A DNA stretch of 64,000 nt from Dimorphilus gyrociliatus (lineage: Eukaryota > Annelida > Polychaeta > Dinophilidae): NCBI GenBank assembly GCA_904063045.1, contig CAJFCJ010000013.1, positions 974,156 to 1,038,155 of the forward strand, written 5' to 3'. Below the pieces are notes generated by a model. That model did no database searches and was not told the origin of the DNA. It saw only the letters and a program-made list of their open reading frames with translations. Shown here piece by piece: positions 1 through 12,390 of the stretch (position 1 is its first letter; every line of letters begins with the position of its first letter). Made by a program: the position numbers and the translations under genes.

Positions 1-20
1 TTTTCGTTTTTTTTTTCTAG

Positions 21-3000
21 TAACTTTGAAGTGCCTGGTATAAAGATTTTACATATTAATGATGTACCAACTTACGTAAAAAGAAGAAGGTCGGTGCCTA
101 GAAAAAGTCACTTTAAAACATTATCTACCGAGGAAGGTAACTTTCAGTTTATTTTTTTTATGTCATTACGCTATGTTTTTTTATTGTTTAACAGGCGCCG
201 CGTCATGGCGTGGTAAAAAACGTAATAGGCCAAAGAAAAAGCCCCCGGAAACGGTGCAACAAGGGACGGCAACAAATTCAGCAACATCTAAGGCTAAAGG
301 CAAGTAATTATTAAGTATTTTATGAACTTATGATAATTTCTTTTTCTGAACAGGCAACATGGTTGGCCTACCACGTGGTAACGCGGATTCTACTCAATCA
401 ACTACCACAGCACCAAATAACGTACCAAAAGTTGTAGAAAGACTTGAAAACATTGTTGCAGAAGATTTAAGGGTGCCTAGCGTTAAAGGTAAAAATTAAA
501 TATTTTATTGATGAAGCATTATTAACTTTAACTTTAAAAAAAGTCGAAAACGCATTCTTTTTCAAATTATACAATATAATTAATATAATTTGTTTTTTTT
601 ATTACAGCGGCAAGCAAGCTTCACGATAAAGAACCTAATGATAGACCAAATAACCAAGGAAAATCTAGTAATTCGGTTACGGAACAAGCGACTGTTAACG
701 CAATAGGCAAGCTTTGGCAATTGCTTTTCATTGAAAATTATCTCATCTATTTGATTTTACAGCGTTCGGAGGGCCATGTTCTACAGCAGGTCAAAACAAA
801 GAAGTGAAAAAGCAACAAAAACCCCTAAGATCGATTCTAAAAAGAGCCAAACCGAATATTACATGCAAGCATTTTCAAATTATTCAGTACAATTATATAA
901 TTTTTACTTTTTATTACAGCAACCGAATTACCATGTAGTAATGTAGATAACAGTGAAGAAAAACGTAGTGACCCAACTATAACAACACCTGTACACTATA
1001 TTACAGGTAAGCACTCGAAATTTATCAACTATTTCATATAACTATTTTATACAAACTAAATAATATTTTTATAATACAGTAGTCCAAGCACCGCGTTGTA
1101 CGGGAGATTTCTATAAACAGCGACAAAAATTGCCGATGAGCGGAGGAAAACCAAACGCCCCGATTAGATTCTTACACAGAATAGGCAAGTGCTTACTAAT
1201 TATTTCAAGTAATAGTACAATTTGAACTTTTTTATAGTGAATCCATTACTAGTCTGTAGTACATCTGCAAACGAACATTGCCTTGAAAACTCTTACAAAT
1301 TACAAATTAATCATGGCAAACGAAGGGTATCATGGGCAGTACCATTGGCAAATTTTTCGACAGGTAAATATTTACCAGTTTTTCATGTTTATCTCATGAT
1401 GTTTTTTTTTATATCAAATTACAATTCTTTAATGCAGATCTAAACGAACGTACTGATAAAGGACCAAACAATATACCGGACAGAACTGGAAAACCTAATG
1501 AATCGACTACCATGACAACGGGACCACACACCGTAGGCAAGTATTTACAAATTATTACAAGCAACTATCTTTACTTAATATTTCCTAATATAGTTATCAC
1601 CGTATCCGATTTAAACGAAGGTCCAAATGTACCCTCTAATATAAAGTCTAACAATGCATCAAATAGAACAGAGAGGCTTGATAAACAGATTGCTACAGGC
1701 AAATATTTACATATTATTAAAAGTCAATTACATAACCTATATTTTACAGTGCCGGCTTCTAATGCAGATCTAAATGAACATGATAGTAATGCTCCCAACA
1801 ATATACCAAACAGACCAGGAATTCTTGATAAACCAGTTGCAAATAATGCGACACCTTACGCTACAAGTAAGTATTTAAACATTATTTCAAACAATTACGT
1901 AATCTTGTCTTTTTCATACAGTAGTCGAATTTAAACGTGACACAATTTCAAATGAACATGTACCTAGTACACCTACAGCTAATAAATTAGCATCAAATGC
2001 TTTGTGTAAGTATTTACAAATTAATATTTGCAGCTATGTGGTATTGTTTTCAATATAGTGCTTCGAAGACCATGTTGTGAAAAACCTAAAATTGGATCTC
2101 ATAATCTGGATGGATCTATGGATTTACTTTCACAAGCAATGGCAATCTGTTCCATAGGTTAGCATTTACAAATTGCTTCGTACAACTGTATAATATTTAT
2201 TTTTATGTTTTAGTACCCTCGGATGAAGAAGCCGATGGGTACGAGGCTGGTAATGAAGACCTGCCAAGGGAGCAGATTGCAGGAACAGATGAAGTTAATC
2301 CTAGGAGTAAGTACTTGTAAATTATTTCATACAATTATATTATCTATTCTTTTGCGCTACAGCCATCCAGATTATGAGATCCAAACCCGATTCAAACAGA
2401 TATTCTAATGGGGAAACGAACAGTACATCACAGAATCAGACCCAAAGAGAATCCAGTTCTTCAACCACCCGAAACGTGTCTACTAATGTTTTGTGTAAGT
2501 ATCTACAAAATAGTTTGAATAACTACATGAACTTACTTTTGTATTACAGTATCCAAAATAGCACATTTTATAGCAAAACAGTGCAGACGTGGGTCGAATG
2601 AACTGGAAAGAACTATTGCCAAAAACATAAGCAAGTGTTTACTAGTTAATTTATACAAGTGCATAATCATTCTTTTGTGATACAGTACTGCAGATGGCGT
2701 ATTTTGTAGCAAGTAGAAACATATCCAACAAAACGAACAATAGACAAGAAAATATTTCGAATACAACATGCAAGTATTTACAAGTTATTTCAAATAATTA
2801 TACAATCGTTCGTTTTTATTACAGTTGCTCAATTAGTAAATTATATCGAAAATCAAAAAATGCGTGCTAATAGTATTTCGAACGAGCAAGGACAACCAAA
2901 TCAGCCAAGTCAAAATATAATGGCTAATGTTAAATGTAGGTATTTAAAAATTGTTTCATACAACTATATTATCTTTCTTTTGTAATGCAACCAGCCGAAG

Positions 3001-6000
3001 TGGTAAATCAAAAAGAAACTTCAAATAGGAATACGCCTAATGGACCAAAACGACCAAATACTGAAACAGCAACTGCCAATGCTACCCGTAGGTATTTACT
3101 GATTATATCGAAACAATTGTACAACTTTTCTCTTATCATTCGATAAGGTCAAAACACACTTTCTAAAGAGCCAAAAATCCAGGCCAGTCAAAATACGCCA
3201 ATTACAGAACCAATGACGCCTAATAATGATATGGGTATGGGCAAGTATTCACTTATTGTTTCTTACAATAATTTGATCTTTTCTTTATTTAATAGTTAAA
3301 ATCTCTTGCTCTGATTTAAACACAAAGGAACTACTCTATGAAAGTCCCAACGATTTACTAAATAGCCAAGATGAGACTGCCGAAAAAAGACACGATCTGA
3401 GGTCTGATGAAACTGAGTAAGTTTTATTTTATACATTTGCCAAAAATAAGCAAATATTAGAAATGTAATCTATAAGAAGGAAGGAAAAATTATTGATAAA
3501 TTATTTTATATAATATCTTAACTAAATTGCTAATGCTTTTACAGGATCGAGAGCGAAACAGGAGTAATTGGCCAAGTTCAGGTTGTCGAGAGAATATCAA
3601 ATAGAGGGGATAAAGAACAGAACCCAACAAATTCTCTCGAGAAAAATGCCAAAACGCCTATAAGTAATGAGAAAAAAGAAATTCGAAACCAACTAGAAAA
3701 GCGATCCCGTCAAGTGTTGATATCAGAAAATGAAGAAAAAGATTGTAGAGTTTTGGAAGGAGCTGAAGGCCGGAGACAGCAAATTTTGGAAAAACAATTA
3801 AAACGAATAAAGAAAGAGATAAAACGACTTAAAAAAAAGCAATACGTGCGGAAGGAGGAAGACAGATGTCAATTGATGCAAACAGTAGAAAACGATAAAA
3901 AACAACAGATACATGAAAAGGAGAGTGTTGATCATCATATAGACAGAGGTTCAAAACGGGAAGAAGTAAATCGTCAACAAATAAAACTAGAGGAAGAGAA
4001 AGAAAGCACTCTTGAACAGAGAGAAGGAGGGCGAAGTGATATAGAGTATGCGCGAAGAATGATTTTGATAGAAAAATTACGGGAACCAGAACACACAAGT
4101 CAAAATCAAAACGGAGAAAAGGGCAAGGTCCAAAGAAACACAGACCCTGGAGCTTTTGCTAAATACTTGGAAGAGATGAAAGCCTCCAAAGAGAAAAAGA
4201 TAGAAAAAGTACGCGATGCAAAACGTAGAAGCTTACTAAAGCAAAAGGAGGAATACATGAGGCGCCAACAAATCGTAAAAGAACAACTTCTGCGTCGTGA
4301 AAAAGAAAATCCTGAACTAATGCAAAAAGAAAGAAGCTGTTCTATACACATGGCAGAGATGGAAAATCAGCGAAAACTGAGACAGAAAGAAAGAGATCGT
4401 AAGAGGAAATCTGATGAAAAAGTCCCAGCTGAAGTAGAACTTAATGCAAAATTCAGGTGCTTACGAAATACAAAGGGAGAAAACATTGGTCGCCAACAAA
4501 TGGAAAATGATCAACAGCTATGTCCTGAGCATAAAAAACTAAATCAAAAACACTTTGACGCAGAAGAGAGCGACAAGCAAAAGTACCCTGAACGGGCAAA
4601 ATCTGACGAGATAAGCGAACAGGAGCTTCATGACGTAGCAGACGGCGATGAAGAGTATCCTGATCGAGCAAAGTCTGACAAAATAAGCGAACAAGAAAAT
4701 CATGATCTGGCAGAGAGTAATGATCAGAGCGATGAAGAATATACTGATCGAGCAAAATCTGGTAAACAGAGCGCACAAGAATATCATGACGCGTCAGAGA
4801 CTGATGATCAAAGTGACGAAGAATATCTTGAACAAGCAAAATCTGACGAGATAAGCGAAGAAGAAAATCATGATCTGGTAGAGAGTGATGATCAAAGCGA
4901 TGAAGAATATCTTGAACAAGCAAAATCTGACGAGATAGACGAAGAAAATCATGATCTGGCAGAAACTGATGATCAGAGCGATGAAGAATATACTAATCGA
5001 GCAAAATCTGGTGAGCAGAGCGCACAAGAACACCATATCGTGTCAGAGACTGATGATCAAAGTGATGAAGAATATCTTGAACAAGTAAAATCTGACGAGA
5101 TAAGCGAAGAAGAAAATCATGATCTGGCAGAGAGTGATGATCAAAATGATGAAGAATATCTTGAACAAGCAAAATCTGGCGAGATAAGCAAAGAAGAAAA
5201 TCATGATCTGGTAGAGACTGATGATCAAAATGATGAAGAATATCTTGAACAAGCAAAATCTGGCGAGATAAGCAAAGAAGAAAATCATGATCTGGTAGAG
5301 ACTGATGATCAAAGCGATGAAGAATATCCTGAACGAGCAAAATCTGGCGAGATAGACGAAGAAAATCATGATCTGGTAGAGACTGATGATCAAAGCGATG
5401 AAGAATATCCTGAACGAGCAAAATCTGGCGAGATAAGCGAACAAGAAATTTATATGGCAGAGAGTGACGATCGAAGCAACGAAAATCATTTTGAACGAGC
5501 AAAATTTGGTGAGCATAAAAAAACAGAATATCCTGAGCTAGCAAAATTGGATGAGCAAAGAGATAAAGTACATATTGGAGTAGGAATATTTGACGAATAT
5601 ATTAAAACAGAACCTCATGACGTAGAAGAGAGCGATGATCAAAGCGAGAAACAATATCGTAAACGTGCAAAATTTGATAACCAAATCGATGAAGAATATC
5701 CTGTACTAGCAAAACTTCCCAAATCTAGCAAACCAGCAAACCATTACGGAACGCAAACGGATGAGCAGAGCGAGAAAGTATTTCCTGGAACAGCAATAAC
5801 TGACCAAAGCAGTAATCAGGAGCATCGTCGCATGGCAAAGGGCAATGAGCAAAAGGAGAAAAAATGTCATGGACTAGCAGAATTTGCTAGATTTAAGCAA
5901 TATCAAATAGATCGCATTAAAGAGAGAGAGGAGCAAAGTCAGAAAGAATATTCTATACGAGCAAAACTTGCGGCACAAAGAGAGAAAGAAAAACTTGGAC

Positions 6001-8651
6001 TAACAAGAATTGACCAAAGCAGTAATCAAGAACATCGTCACATGGCAAAGAGCGATGAGCAAAAGGAAAAAGAACATCCTGAACTAGACAGATTTGGCAG
6101 ATTTCAAAAATATCAACTGCATCGCATAAAAATGTCTGATGACGAAAGTCAGAAAGATTATCGTGTTCGAACAAAACTTGCAGCACAAAGAGAGAAAGAA
6201 AAACTTGGACTAACAAGAATTGACCAAAGCAGTAATCAAGAACATCCTCACGTGGCAAAAAGCGATGAGAGAAAGGAGAAAGAACATCTCGGACTAGAAA
6301 AATTTGGCAGATTTCAAAAATATCAACTGCATCGCATAAAAATGTCTGATGACGAAAGTCAGAAAGAATATTCAGTACAGGCAAAACATGCAGCACAAAG
6401 AGAGAAAGAAAATCCGGGACCAGCAAGAACTGCCCAAAGAAGTAATCAGAAACATCGTCACATGGCAAAGAGTAATGAGCAAAAGGAGAAGAAATATCAT
6501 GAACAAGCAGAATTTGCTAGATTTAAGCAATATCAGCTGAATCGCATGAAAGAAAGAGAGAAGCAAAATCAGAAAGAATACTCTGTACGAGAAAAACTTG
6601 CCGCACAAAGAGAGAAAGCAAATCCTGGACCAGCAAGAATTGATCAGTGCAGTAATCAAGAACTTCGAAACGTGGCAAAGAGTAATGAGCAAACGGAAAA
6701 AGAACATCCTGGACTAGCAAGATTTTCCAGATTTCAAAAATATCAACTACATCGCATAAAAATGTCTGATGACGAAAGTCAGAAAGAATATTGTGTTCGA
6801 GCAAAACTTGCAGCACAAAGAGAGAAAGAAAATCCTGGACCAGAAAGAACAGACCAAAGTAGTAATCAGGAACATCGTCACATGGCAAAGAGCGATGAGC
6901 AAAAGAAAAAAGAACATCCTGGATTAGCAGAATTTGCTAGATCTAAGCAATATCAAATACATCGCATGAAAGAGAGGGAGAAGCAAAATCAGAAAGAATA
7001 TTCTGTTCTAGCACAACCTGCCACGCAAAGAGAGAAAGAAAATCCTGGACCAGCAAGAATTGACCTATGCAGTAATCAGGAACATTATCACGTGACGGAG
7101 AATGATGAGCAAAAGGAGAAAGAACATCCTGGACTAGAAAGATTTGGCAGATTTCAAAAATATCAACTGCATCGCATAAAAATGTCTGATGACGAAAGTC
7201 AGAAAGATTATCGTGTTCGAACAAAACTTGCAGCACAAAGAGAGAAAGAAAAACTTGGACTAACAAGAATTGACCAAAGCAGTAAACAAGAACATCGTCA
7301 CATGGCAAAGAGCGATGAGCAAAAGGAAAAAGAACATCCTGAACTAGACAGATTTGGCAGATTTCAAAAATATCAACTGCATCGCATAAAAATGTCTGAT
7401 GACGAAAGTCAGAAAGAATATTCAGTACAGGCAAAACATGCAGCACAAAGAGAGAAAGAAAATCCGGGACCAGTAAGAACTGCCCAAAGCAGTAATCAGG
7501 AACATCGTCACATGGCAAAGAGTAATGAACAACAGGAGAAAGAATATCCTAGACAAACGAGATTTTCCAGATTTAACAAATATGATCATCATTGCGTGAG
7601 AGAAAGTGATGAGCAAAGTCGGCCAAAATATCCTGTACGAGCAAGGTTTGCCGAGGAAATACGAAAACAATATCTTAAACCAACTACTTATGACCCATTC
7701 AATAATCAAGAACTTCGTAATGTGGCAGAGAGCGATGGGCAAAGGCGGAATGAATATCCTGGAGAAGCAAGATTTGACCAATTCATGAATCAAGAACACC
7801 GTCATATAGGAGAGAACCATGAGCAAAAGGAGAAAGAACATCCTGGACTAGCAAGATTTTCCAGATTTAGTAAACAACTACATCGTTACGAAGCTCAGAG
7901 CGATGAGCAAACGCAGAGAGAATATTCTGCACGAGCAAAATTGATTGAGCAAAGAGATAAAGTGCATCTTGGAGTAGGAAGATTTGCGAAATACATTAAA
8001 AAGGAACCCAGTGACGTAATAGATAGCGATGAGCAAAGTGAGAAACAATATCGTAAATGTGAAAAATTTGATGAGCAAATCGATGAAGAGTGTCCTAGAG
8101 CAGGAAGATTTAGCCAATTCACGAATCCAGAAAATCGTCACGTAGTAGAGAGGGAGGAGCAAAGCGAGAAAGAATATTGTGAACGTTCAAAATTTGATGA
8201 AGAAAGCGATGAAGAATATCCTGTACTAGCCAGATTTTCCTTCAATGTTGAGTGAAGAGGAAATAGAGCCTAAGAGTTTGTTTTAAAGAGAAGCAGAAGA
8301 CAAATCATTGTCGGAGTGAACAACAGAATACCAGCGAACATGAGAGAAAAATATCTGAATGTACTGCTTTACTGTGAGGTTATTTGAGTTGAGATTTTCT
8401 TTTTAAACAAGTGCCATAAAATCCATAATTTTTAAAGTCTTTTTTTTTAGATTTTAGAAGAGCCAACCGAGAATATTTGCAGACTAAACTTCGCTTCTGA
8501 ACCAAGAGAAATGAAAGAGAAAGTACTTCACTATGTAGAACATAATTTTCCGAAGTTTTTGAAGAAGTCTACTGAAGCGAAGAAAAGAATGTTAAAACTA
8601 TATATCAAGCTTTTATTGAATACACATCCTAAAAGTACAGCCGAAGGCTGA
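21..8651 (+). CDS. Multi-exon cassette gene with giant charged-repeat exon (5' partial)
   Basis: No family recognised. Exons that keep one open frame: 21-136, 195-299, 354-488, 608-706, 763-864, 920-1006, 1080-1184, 1238-1363, 1438-1536, 1594-1698, 1750-1866, 1922-2005, 2059-2157, 2214-2306, 2363-2494, 2550-2630, 2686-2769, 2825-2935, 2995-3087, 3148-3240, 3296-3416, 3545-8251, then probably 8291-8378 and 8451-8651 (TGA at 8649). The coding sum is a whole number of codons, at least 2,393 aa. Exons 2-20 are all multiples of three and bounded by phase-1 introns, so any can be skipped without breaking the frame. The cassette part is hydrophilic, rich in N, T, P, K and D, with no domain I know. 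The 3' exon is Lys/Glu-rich coiled coil followed by acidic and then roughly 70-aa repeats. The start lies left of the window. The last two exons are less certain: a TGA at 8253 would end the protein if the 39-nt intron 8252-8290 is not removed. Confidence 0.8.
3545..8251 (+). CDS. Giant repeat exon of the cassette gene
   Basis: The frame is open from the acceptor at 3544 and joins the preceding exon in phase 2 (GA|G). Three parts are visible. (a) About 3,550-4,590: Lys/Glu/Arg-rich heptad-like sequence, a likely long coiled coil. (b) About 4,590-5,480: acidic tandem units of about 28-30 aa built on 'SDDQSDEEYLEQAKSDE' and 'ISEEENHDLVE'. (c) About 5,760-7,560: units of about 70 aa (210 bp) carrying 'FQKYQLHRIKMSDDESQKEY', 'AKLAAQREKE' and 'DQSSNQEHRHMAKSDEQKEK', followed by divergent units to 8,250. 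No signal peptide or membrane segment is visible here. The composition resembles trichohyalin-like or other structural repeat proteins, which implies no homology. Long reading frames on the other strand are by-products of the repeats. Confidence 0.85.
4590..5480 (+). repeat. Acidic tandem repeat, about 84-90 bp unit
   Basis: About ten imperfect copies of a unit encoding D-D-Q-S-D-E-E-Y ... A-K-S-(D/G)-E-I-S-(E/K)-E-E-N-H-D-L-(V/A)-E. Neighbouring units at about 5,150-5,400 are nearly identical at DNA level, so the expansion is recent. Confidence 0.85.
5800..7560 (+). repeat. 210-bp (70-aa) tandem repeat
   Basis: The same segment recurs at about 6,121, 6,331, 6,751, 7,171 and 7,381, with more diverged units at 6,541 and 6,961, a strict 210-bp spacing. 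The stretch from 7,261 repeats 6,001 almost base for base, while the next unit at 7,381 matches 6,331 rather than 6,121. The array is therefore a mosaic shaped by unequal exchange. Confidence 0.85.
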
Positions 8652-10332
8652 ACTATGGAAAGTGATCGAAAGAGGAATGCCTCTTATTTGACTTACAATA
8701 GCAGTACTAACCAGAATGTAAACGATAGAAGGCCAAAGCCCATAATCTTTGTCCTCCGTGATATTTTACTATTTGTTTGGGGTATAGTTGCTTAACTAAA
8801 TAGCTTTTTAGAGTAAACTTTTGTCGTTAAATAATATTGTAAATGACTATAATTGTACTAATTCTGTAACTATAATCTCAAGATATTATATTATTGCGAT
8901 TATTATATTACCGATCTCTGCATGTATATCATTCTACCAATACACTAATTTTTTGTTCTAATTTTTATTAGTTCTAATTGAAAAGTTGTTCGTTTAGACG
9001 CGAATACAGGAAAGATAAAACTAGTCCTACCAAATGTACAATTCTCAGACACCGCTGTTATTTCTATACCTACAATGATGATCTAGTTAATAGAATTTTT
9101 TAAACGATGGCAATGTACAAGAAAGCAGTCTTTGTTAGAAAAAAAATGTTATTCATCTAATACCGTTAAGATAAATGATAGTGCTTAATTAATTCCTTCA
9201 TTTTCACGCATAGACAAGAGATTATCGTACAAATGAAAATAGGATGATAACATGCTGTCCGTTTAATTAAACTAATTTAAGAAATTGTCTTAAGATATTA
9301 ATTTAGTTTTTAGTGATGAAAAACTTTTATGCCTTATTATCCAGTCTTCATTTGATAGATACCTATCGACGGTATTATGTCGATATCCCATTGAGACTCG
9401 AAACTAATGTTTGTCAAACAAGTACGAAATGTTGTGGTCATATTCAATCCGTCAGATTTTTATTTATTGTTAATAAAGAAAGTCAACAAAACAGACGTCT
9501 ATTATCTTTTGTTTAGCCGGTATTTACACACAAAGTTCAAATAAAATCGGAGGATGAACGCTGAAAAGTTATCATCATCTCCTGTGGGCTAATACGCCAG
9601 TGCAACAACCCTAAACGTTTTAAAATTATAACTTTACTACTTAAAGACAGATGGCGCAACATGATATTAAAAATATTGATAGGATTGATAAAGAATAGAT
9701 TTGAAAAGTAACAGAAAATTGAACATTAATTGTGACTAATTGCTTAAGAAGCGCATATCGCCCGTACTGTTCATGTATATCTTCAATAAAGTTATTCTGG
9801 TAGAAACCGATTTTTTCAAATATTTAATTGTATTGTTAGAAATTAGATCAATAAACTTGATCATTTTGTCATTTTATTCTCTTCCCTTTTACAACAGCGG
9901 TTTCACTCTCTTCCTAACTTGTCAAATAATTTCCGCCTAATCGAACGGTGGATCGAGTCTCGCCGTAGTTTTTTGGTCGATGAATTATGATCGAAAGAAA
10001 AGAGAAGGAGAGAGATAGGGAGTTGTTATATTCATATCTTAATAAAGCCTAATCCGTTTATAGGCCTTTTAACTGTTATTTTTTTAATTAGAGAATTATG
10101 AACATTCGCTTTCCAATCTAAAAAAACCCAAAAGATGTAATTTTTTTTGCATAGCTAAACCGCAAGAGAATAGTCACGTGATATTATGTTAAAAAATAGA
10201 GTGGCCAGAGTGAATAAAAACGAAAGAGGGAAGTTGGTAGAAGAGAGACAGAGAGAGAAAATGAGTAATGTGTTTTGAAGTTTTATGTATTTATTTGACC
10301 TTTTTAAACAAAAATCATTAAACTGTATATTT
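8652..10332. other. Intergenic, no gene seen
   Basis: AT-rich stretch with only short chance reading frames (for example 9,313-9,516). No convincing coding exon, RNA gene or repeat was found. Confidence 0.6.
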
Positions 10333-10722
10333 TTACTTCACTAATATCTTATCAAGCATGGCAACAACGTCTCTAAGAGATTGCAATAAATCAGTCGCAA
10401 CTTCCTTGTCCTCAATAACCGTTTCCATCTTTTTGCAAAATTTATCGAGGCCTGCCTCCGTATTCGCTTTATTGGCTTCTCTTTTACGTTGGCATTGTCT
10501 TTTGCTGTATTCCTTGACCCTCAATTTTCTTCGCAGCTTTCGCGTGCCTTCCAGTCTATATTCGCGCCTTCTTTCCGCGTTCTGCCTCTCTTCAGCTTCA
10601 CGAAGCATCCTTATCGCATTCTCGACTTTTAACTGTTGGCTATAGAAGCGAGTCCTTGGAGGAATCCTAGGATTCGTTCGCAGATAAGTTCTCTTTGTTG
10701 GATTCGTTGGAGCCTGGGCCAT
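10333..10722 (-). CDS. Small basic coiled-coil protein, 129 aa, unknown function
   Basis: Single open exon with ATG at 10722 and stop at 10333. GC content is visibly higher than in the flanks, which supports real coding. The product begins MAQAPTNPTKRTYLR and then has a long Arg/Lys/Glu-rich helix (residues about 35-90: LREAEERQNAERRREYRLEG onward). It ends with a less charged amphipathic segment, DLLQSLRDVVAMLDKILVK. No zinc, membrane or catalytic motif is visible. It lies 255 bp downstream of ROCO copy A on the same strand. A nuclear or RNA/DNA-binding role would be a guess from composition only. Confidence 0.6.
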   Translation of the reverse strand: MAQAPTNPTKRTYLRTNPRIPPRTRFYSQQLKVENAIRMLREAEERQNAERRREYRLEGTRKLRRKLRVKEYSKRQCQRKREANKANTEAGLDKFCKKMETVIEDKEVATDLLQSLRDVVAMLDKILVK

Positions 10723-10977
10723 TGCCGATGTTCGAATAAACTAAAACCAGAGTTCAACCAACAGTAACTGCTCAATTATTCCAACTCTACATCTACAAAG
10801 TTAATTTTACTCAAATTGAATTGTAATCATCACACCAAATTTGGATGATAGATATAGGCTTATCAAATAACTTTAATATTCATAATATTGCAAATAGGTT
10901 TACCGTTAACCTATCTAAATTTTCAAAACTATCTTTCAATAACTAAAACAAGGAAGGAACGGGAAAGTCTTTTTTTT

Positions 10978-12390
10978 TTACAATAGAAGGCAAGCTTGAC
11001 TTCTTAATCGACTCTGTTTCGTTATTAGATTAGCAACTTTACTTTTCTTTGTACAGAGAGGATTCTCTTCATCTGCCTCATCGTCATCATTAACAGTTGT
11101 ATTACTTTCAACTTCTAAAGTCCTCTTTAATTCACAATTCTCATCAATATTTTCGAGTATATCTTCGTAGTACTTGTCGGTTTTACCCACTGTTGCCAAG
11201 ATCATATCTGTCTCCAAAACGTTAACTCGCGGTTGTTTCTGATGATAAGAACAAAGCCAAGAGATATCGCCATTCCCAATTTGACACTTTTTTAAATAGG
11301 CATCTTCTGTTCTAAAATAACTCTGAATTTCCGTCTCATTAAGGTATTCTATCATTGAAATATACGATGTTGAGAGCTGATCTACTGACAAAGACGACAT
11401 TTCGTTAAACTTATCGACAAGTGAATTTCCTATATTCGAATTTAAAGCTACTAAAGGAATATCGGTTTCCTTTAGAAGAGTATAAACTCTTGCAAGATAA
11501 GGTGACCAAGTCTTTATTATTTCAGTAGTTTTTTCATCGTCAGGTGAAACATTCCATTTTAAAGATTTGAAATTTTCCGGAAGATGCCATCCTTCGTCAC
11601 ATTCACATAGAAATACGAATCTATATCCCAATACTGTATCATTTTCTGATCCTTCTTCCAAGTCTAAAATAGGAAGGTGTGGTAGACTTCTAATGTTAAA
11701 GTGACTATGAATAAACAAGAAATTCTTTAGAAACTTTCTCTCTGCCAACTCAAGTAGTTCGTTTAGCTTAATTTTGTTATTAGATTCGTCTATATTTGTT
11801 TCACTTATATTATCTTCTTTTTCTTCGTCTTCTTCAAATTTCACATGTTCTTTAACAAACTTTAAAATTTCATTATCATTGTCTTCACAATATTGCAAAT
11901 CCACTTTTTGATAATCCATCGATAGCATTCCTATCTCGGATCTCATCCAATTTAGACCCGTTCCCACAACTGCAATAATGATTGGCAATCGAAGAGTCAT
12001 TGCTGCGAAACGAAATTCCATTTGGCAATTTTTCGAAGTAACGTATTCGTCGGAGACGCATGCAATGACTACTTTTGCACTCTTTAAACCTTCTGTAATA
12101 TCTTGAATCAGTCCAGTCTGACCAACCTGTTCAATATCCATCCAACAGCTAATACCTTCTCCTTCTAGTAGTTTCTTGATGCGGCGAGGGTCAACCTTCC
12201 CAATAGCTCCTTCTTTACGTTTCGTACCCTTTTCAACTGCCTCTTCAGAATTGCTCCAACAATAGCTGATAAAACAAGAGGCGGTCTTTCTTTTCTTGGT
12301 GCGATAGCTCTTTGACAGAGAGGAGAGAGAGCACATCAAATCTACCAGCTTGCTTTTCACATTTTGTGGATTTTGCATGTTGATATACAA
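10978..12390 (-). CDS. TIR2 and C-terminal tail exon of ROCO copy A
   Basis: Terminal exon of 470 codons plus stop. TIR2 runs roughly residues 38-175: TASCFISYCWSNSEEAVEKG, GISCWMDIEQVGQTGL, SAKVVIACVSDEYVTSKNCQ followed by MEF, then LPIIIAVVGTG. The C-x-x-E at 'NCQMEF' places a Glu where the SARM1-type catalytic residue sits. After an acidic linker comes a further domain with LGYRFVFLCECDEGWHLPEN and PHLPILDLEEG, and a Ser/Asp/Glu-rich tail. The tail differs completely from copy B. Confidence 0.85.
   Translation of the reverse strand: MYINMQNPQNVKSKLVDLMCSLSSLSKSYRTKKRKTASCFISYCWSNSEEAVEKGTKRKEGAIGKVDPRRIKKLLEGEGISCWMDIEQVGQTGLIQDITEGLKSAKVVIACVSDEYVTSKNCQMEFRFAAMTLRLPIIIAVVGTGLNWMRSEIGMLSMDYQKVDLQYCEDNDNEILKFVKEHVKFEEDEEKEDNISETNIDESNNKIKLNELLELAERKFLKNFLFIHSHFNIRSLPHLPILDLEEGSENDTVLGYRFVFLCECDEGWHLPENFKSLKWNVSPDDEKTTEIIKTWSPYLARVYTLLKETDIPLVALNSNIGNSLVDKFNEMSSLSVDQLSTSYISMIEYLNETEIQSYFRTEDAYLKKCQIGNGDISWLCSYHQKQPRVNVLETDMILATVGKTDKYYEDILENIDENCELKRTLEVESNTTVNDDDEADEENPLCTKKSKVANLITKQSRLRSQACLLL

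Noticed and set aside
4590-7560. CRISPR-like regular repeats
   Set aside because: The units are in-frame coding repeats with no unique spacers, in a eukaryotic gene.
3829-8162. Many long minus-strand frames opposite the giant repeat exon
   Set aside because: They repeat with the same periods as the plus-strand repeats, are rich in Phe/Leu/Cys as expected for the complement of Lys/Glu/Gln codons, and have no splice or start support.
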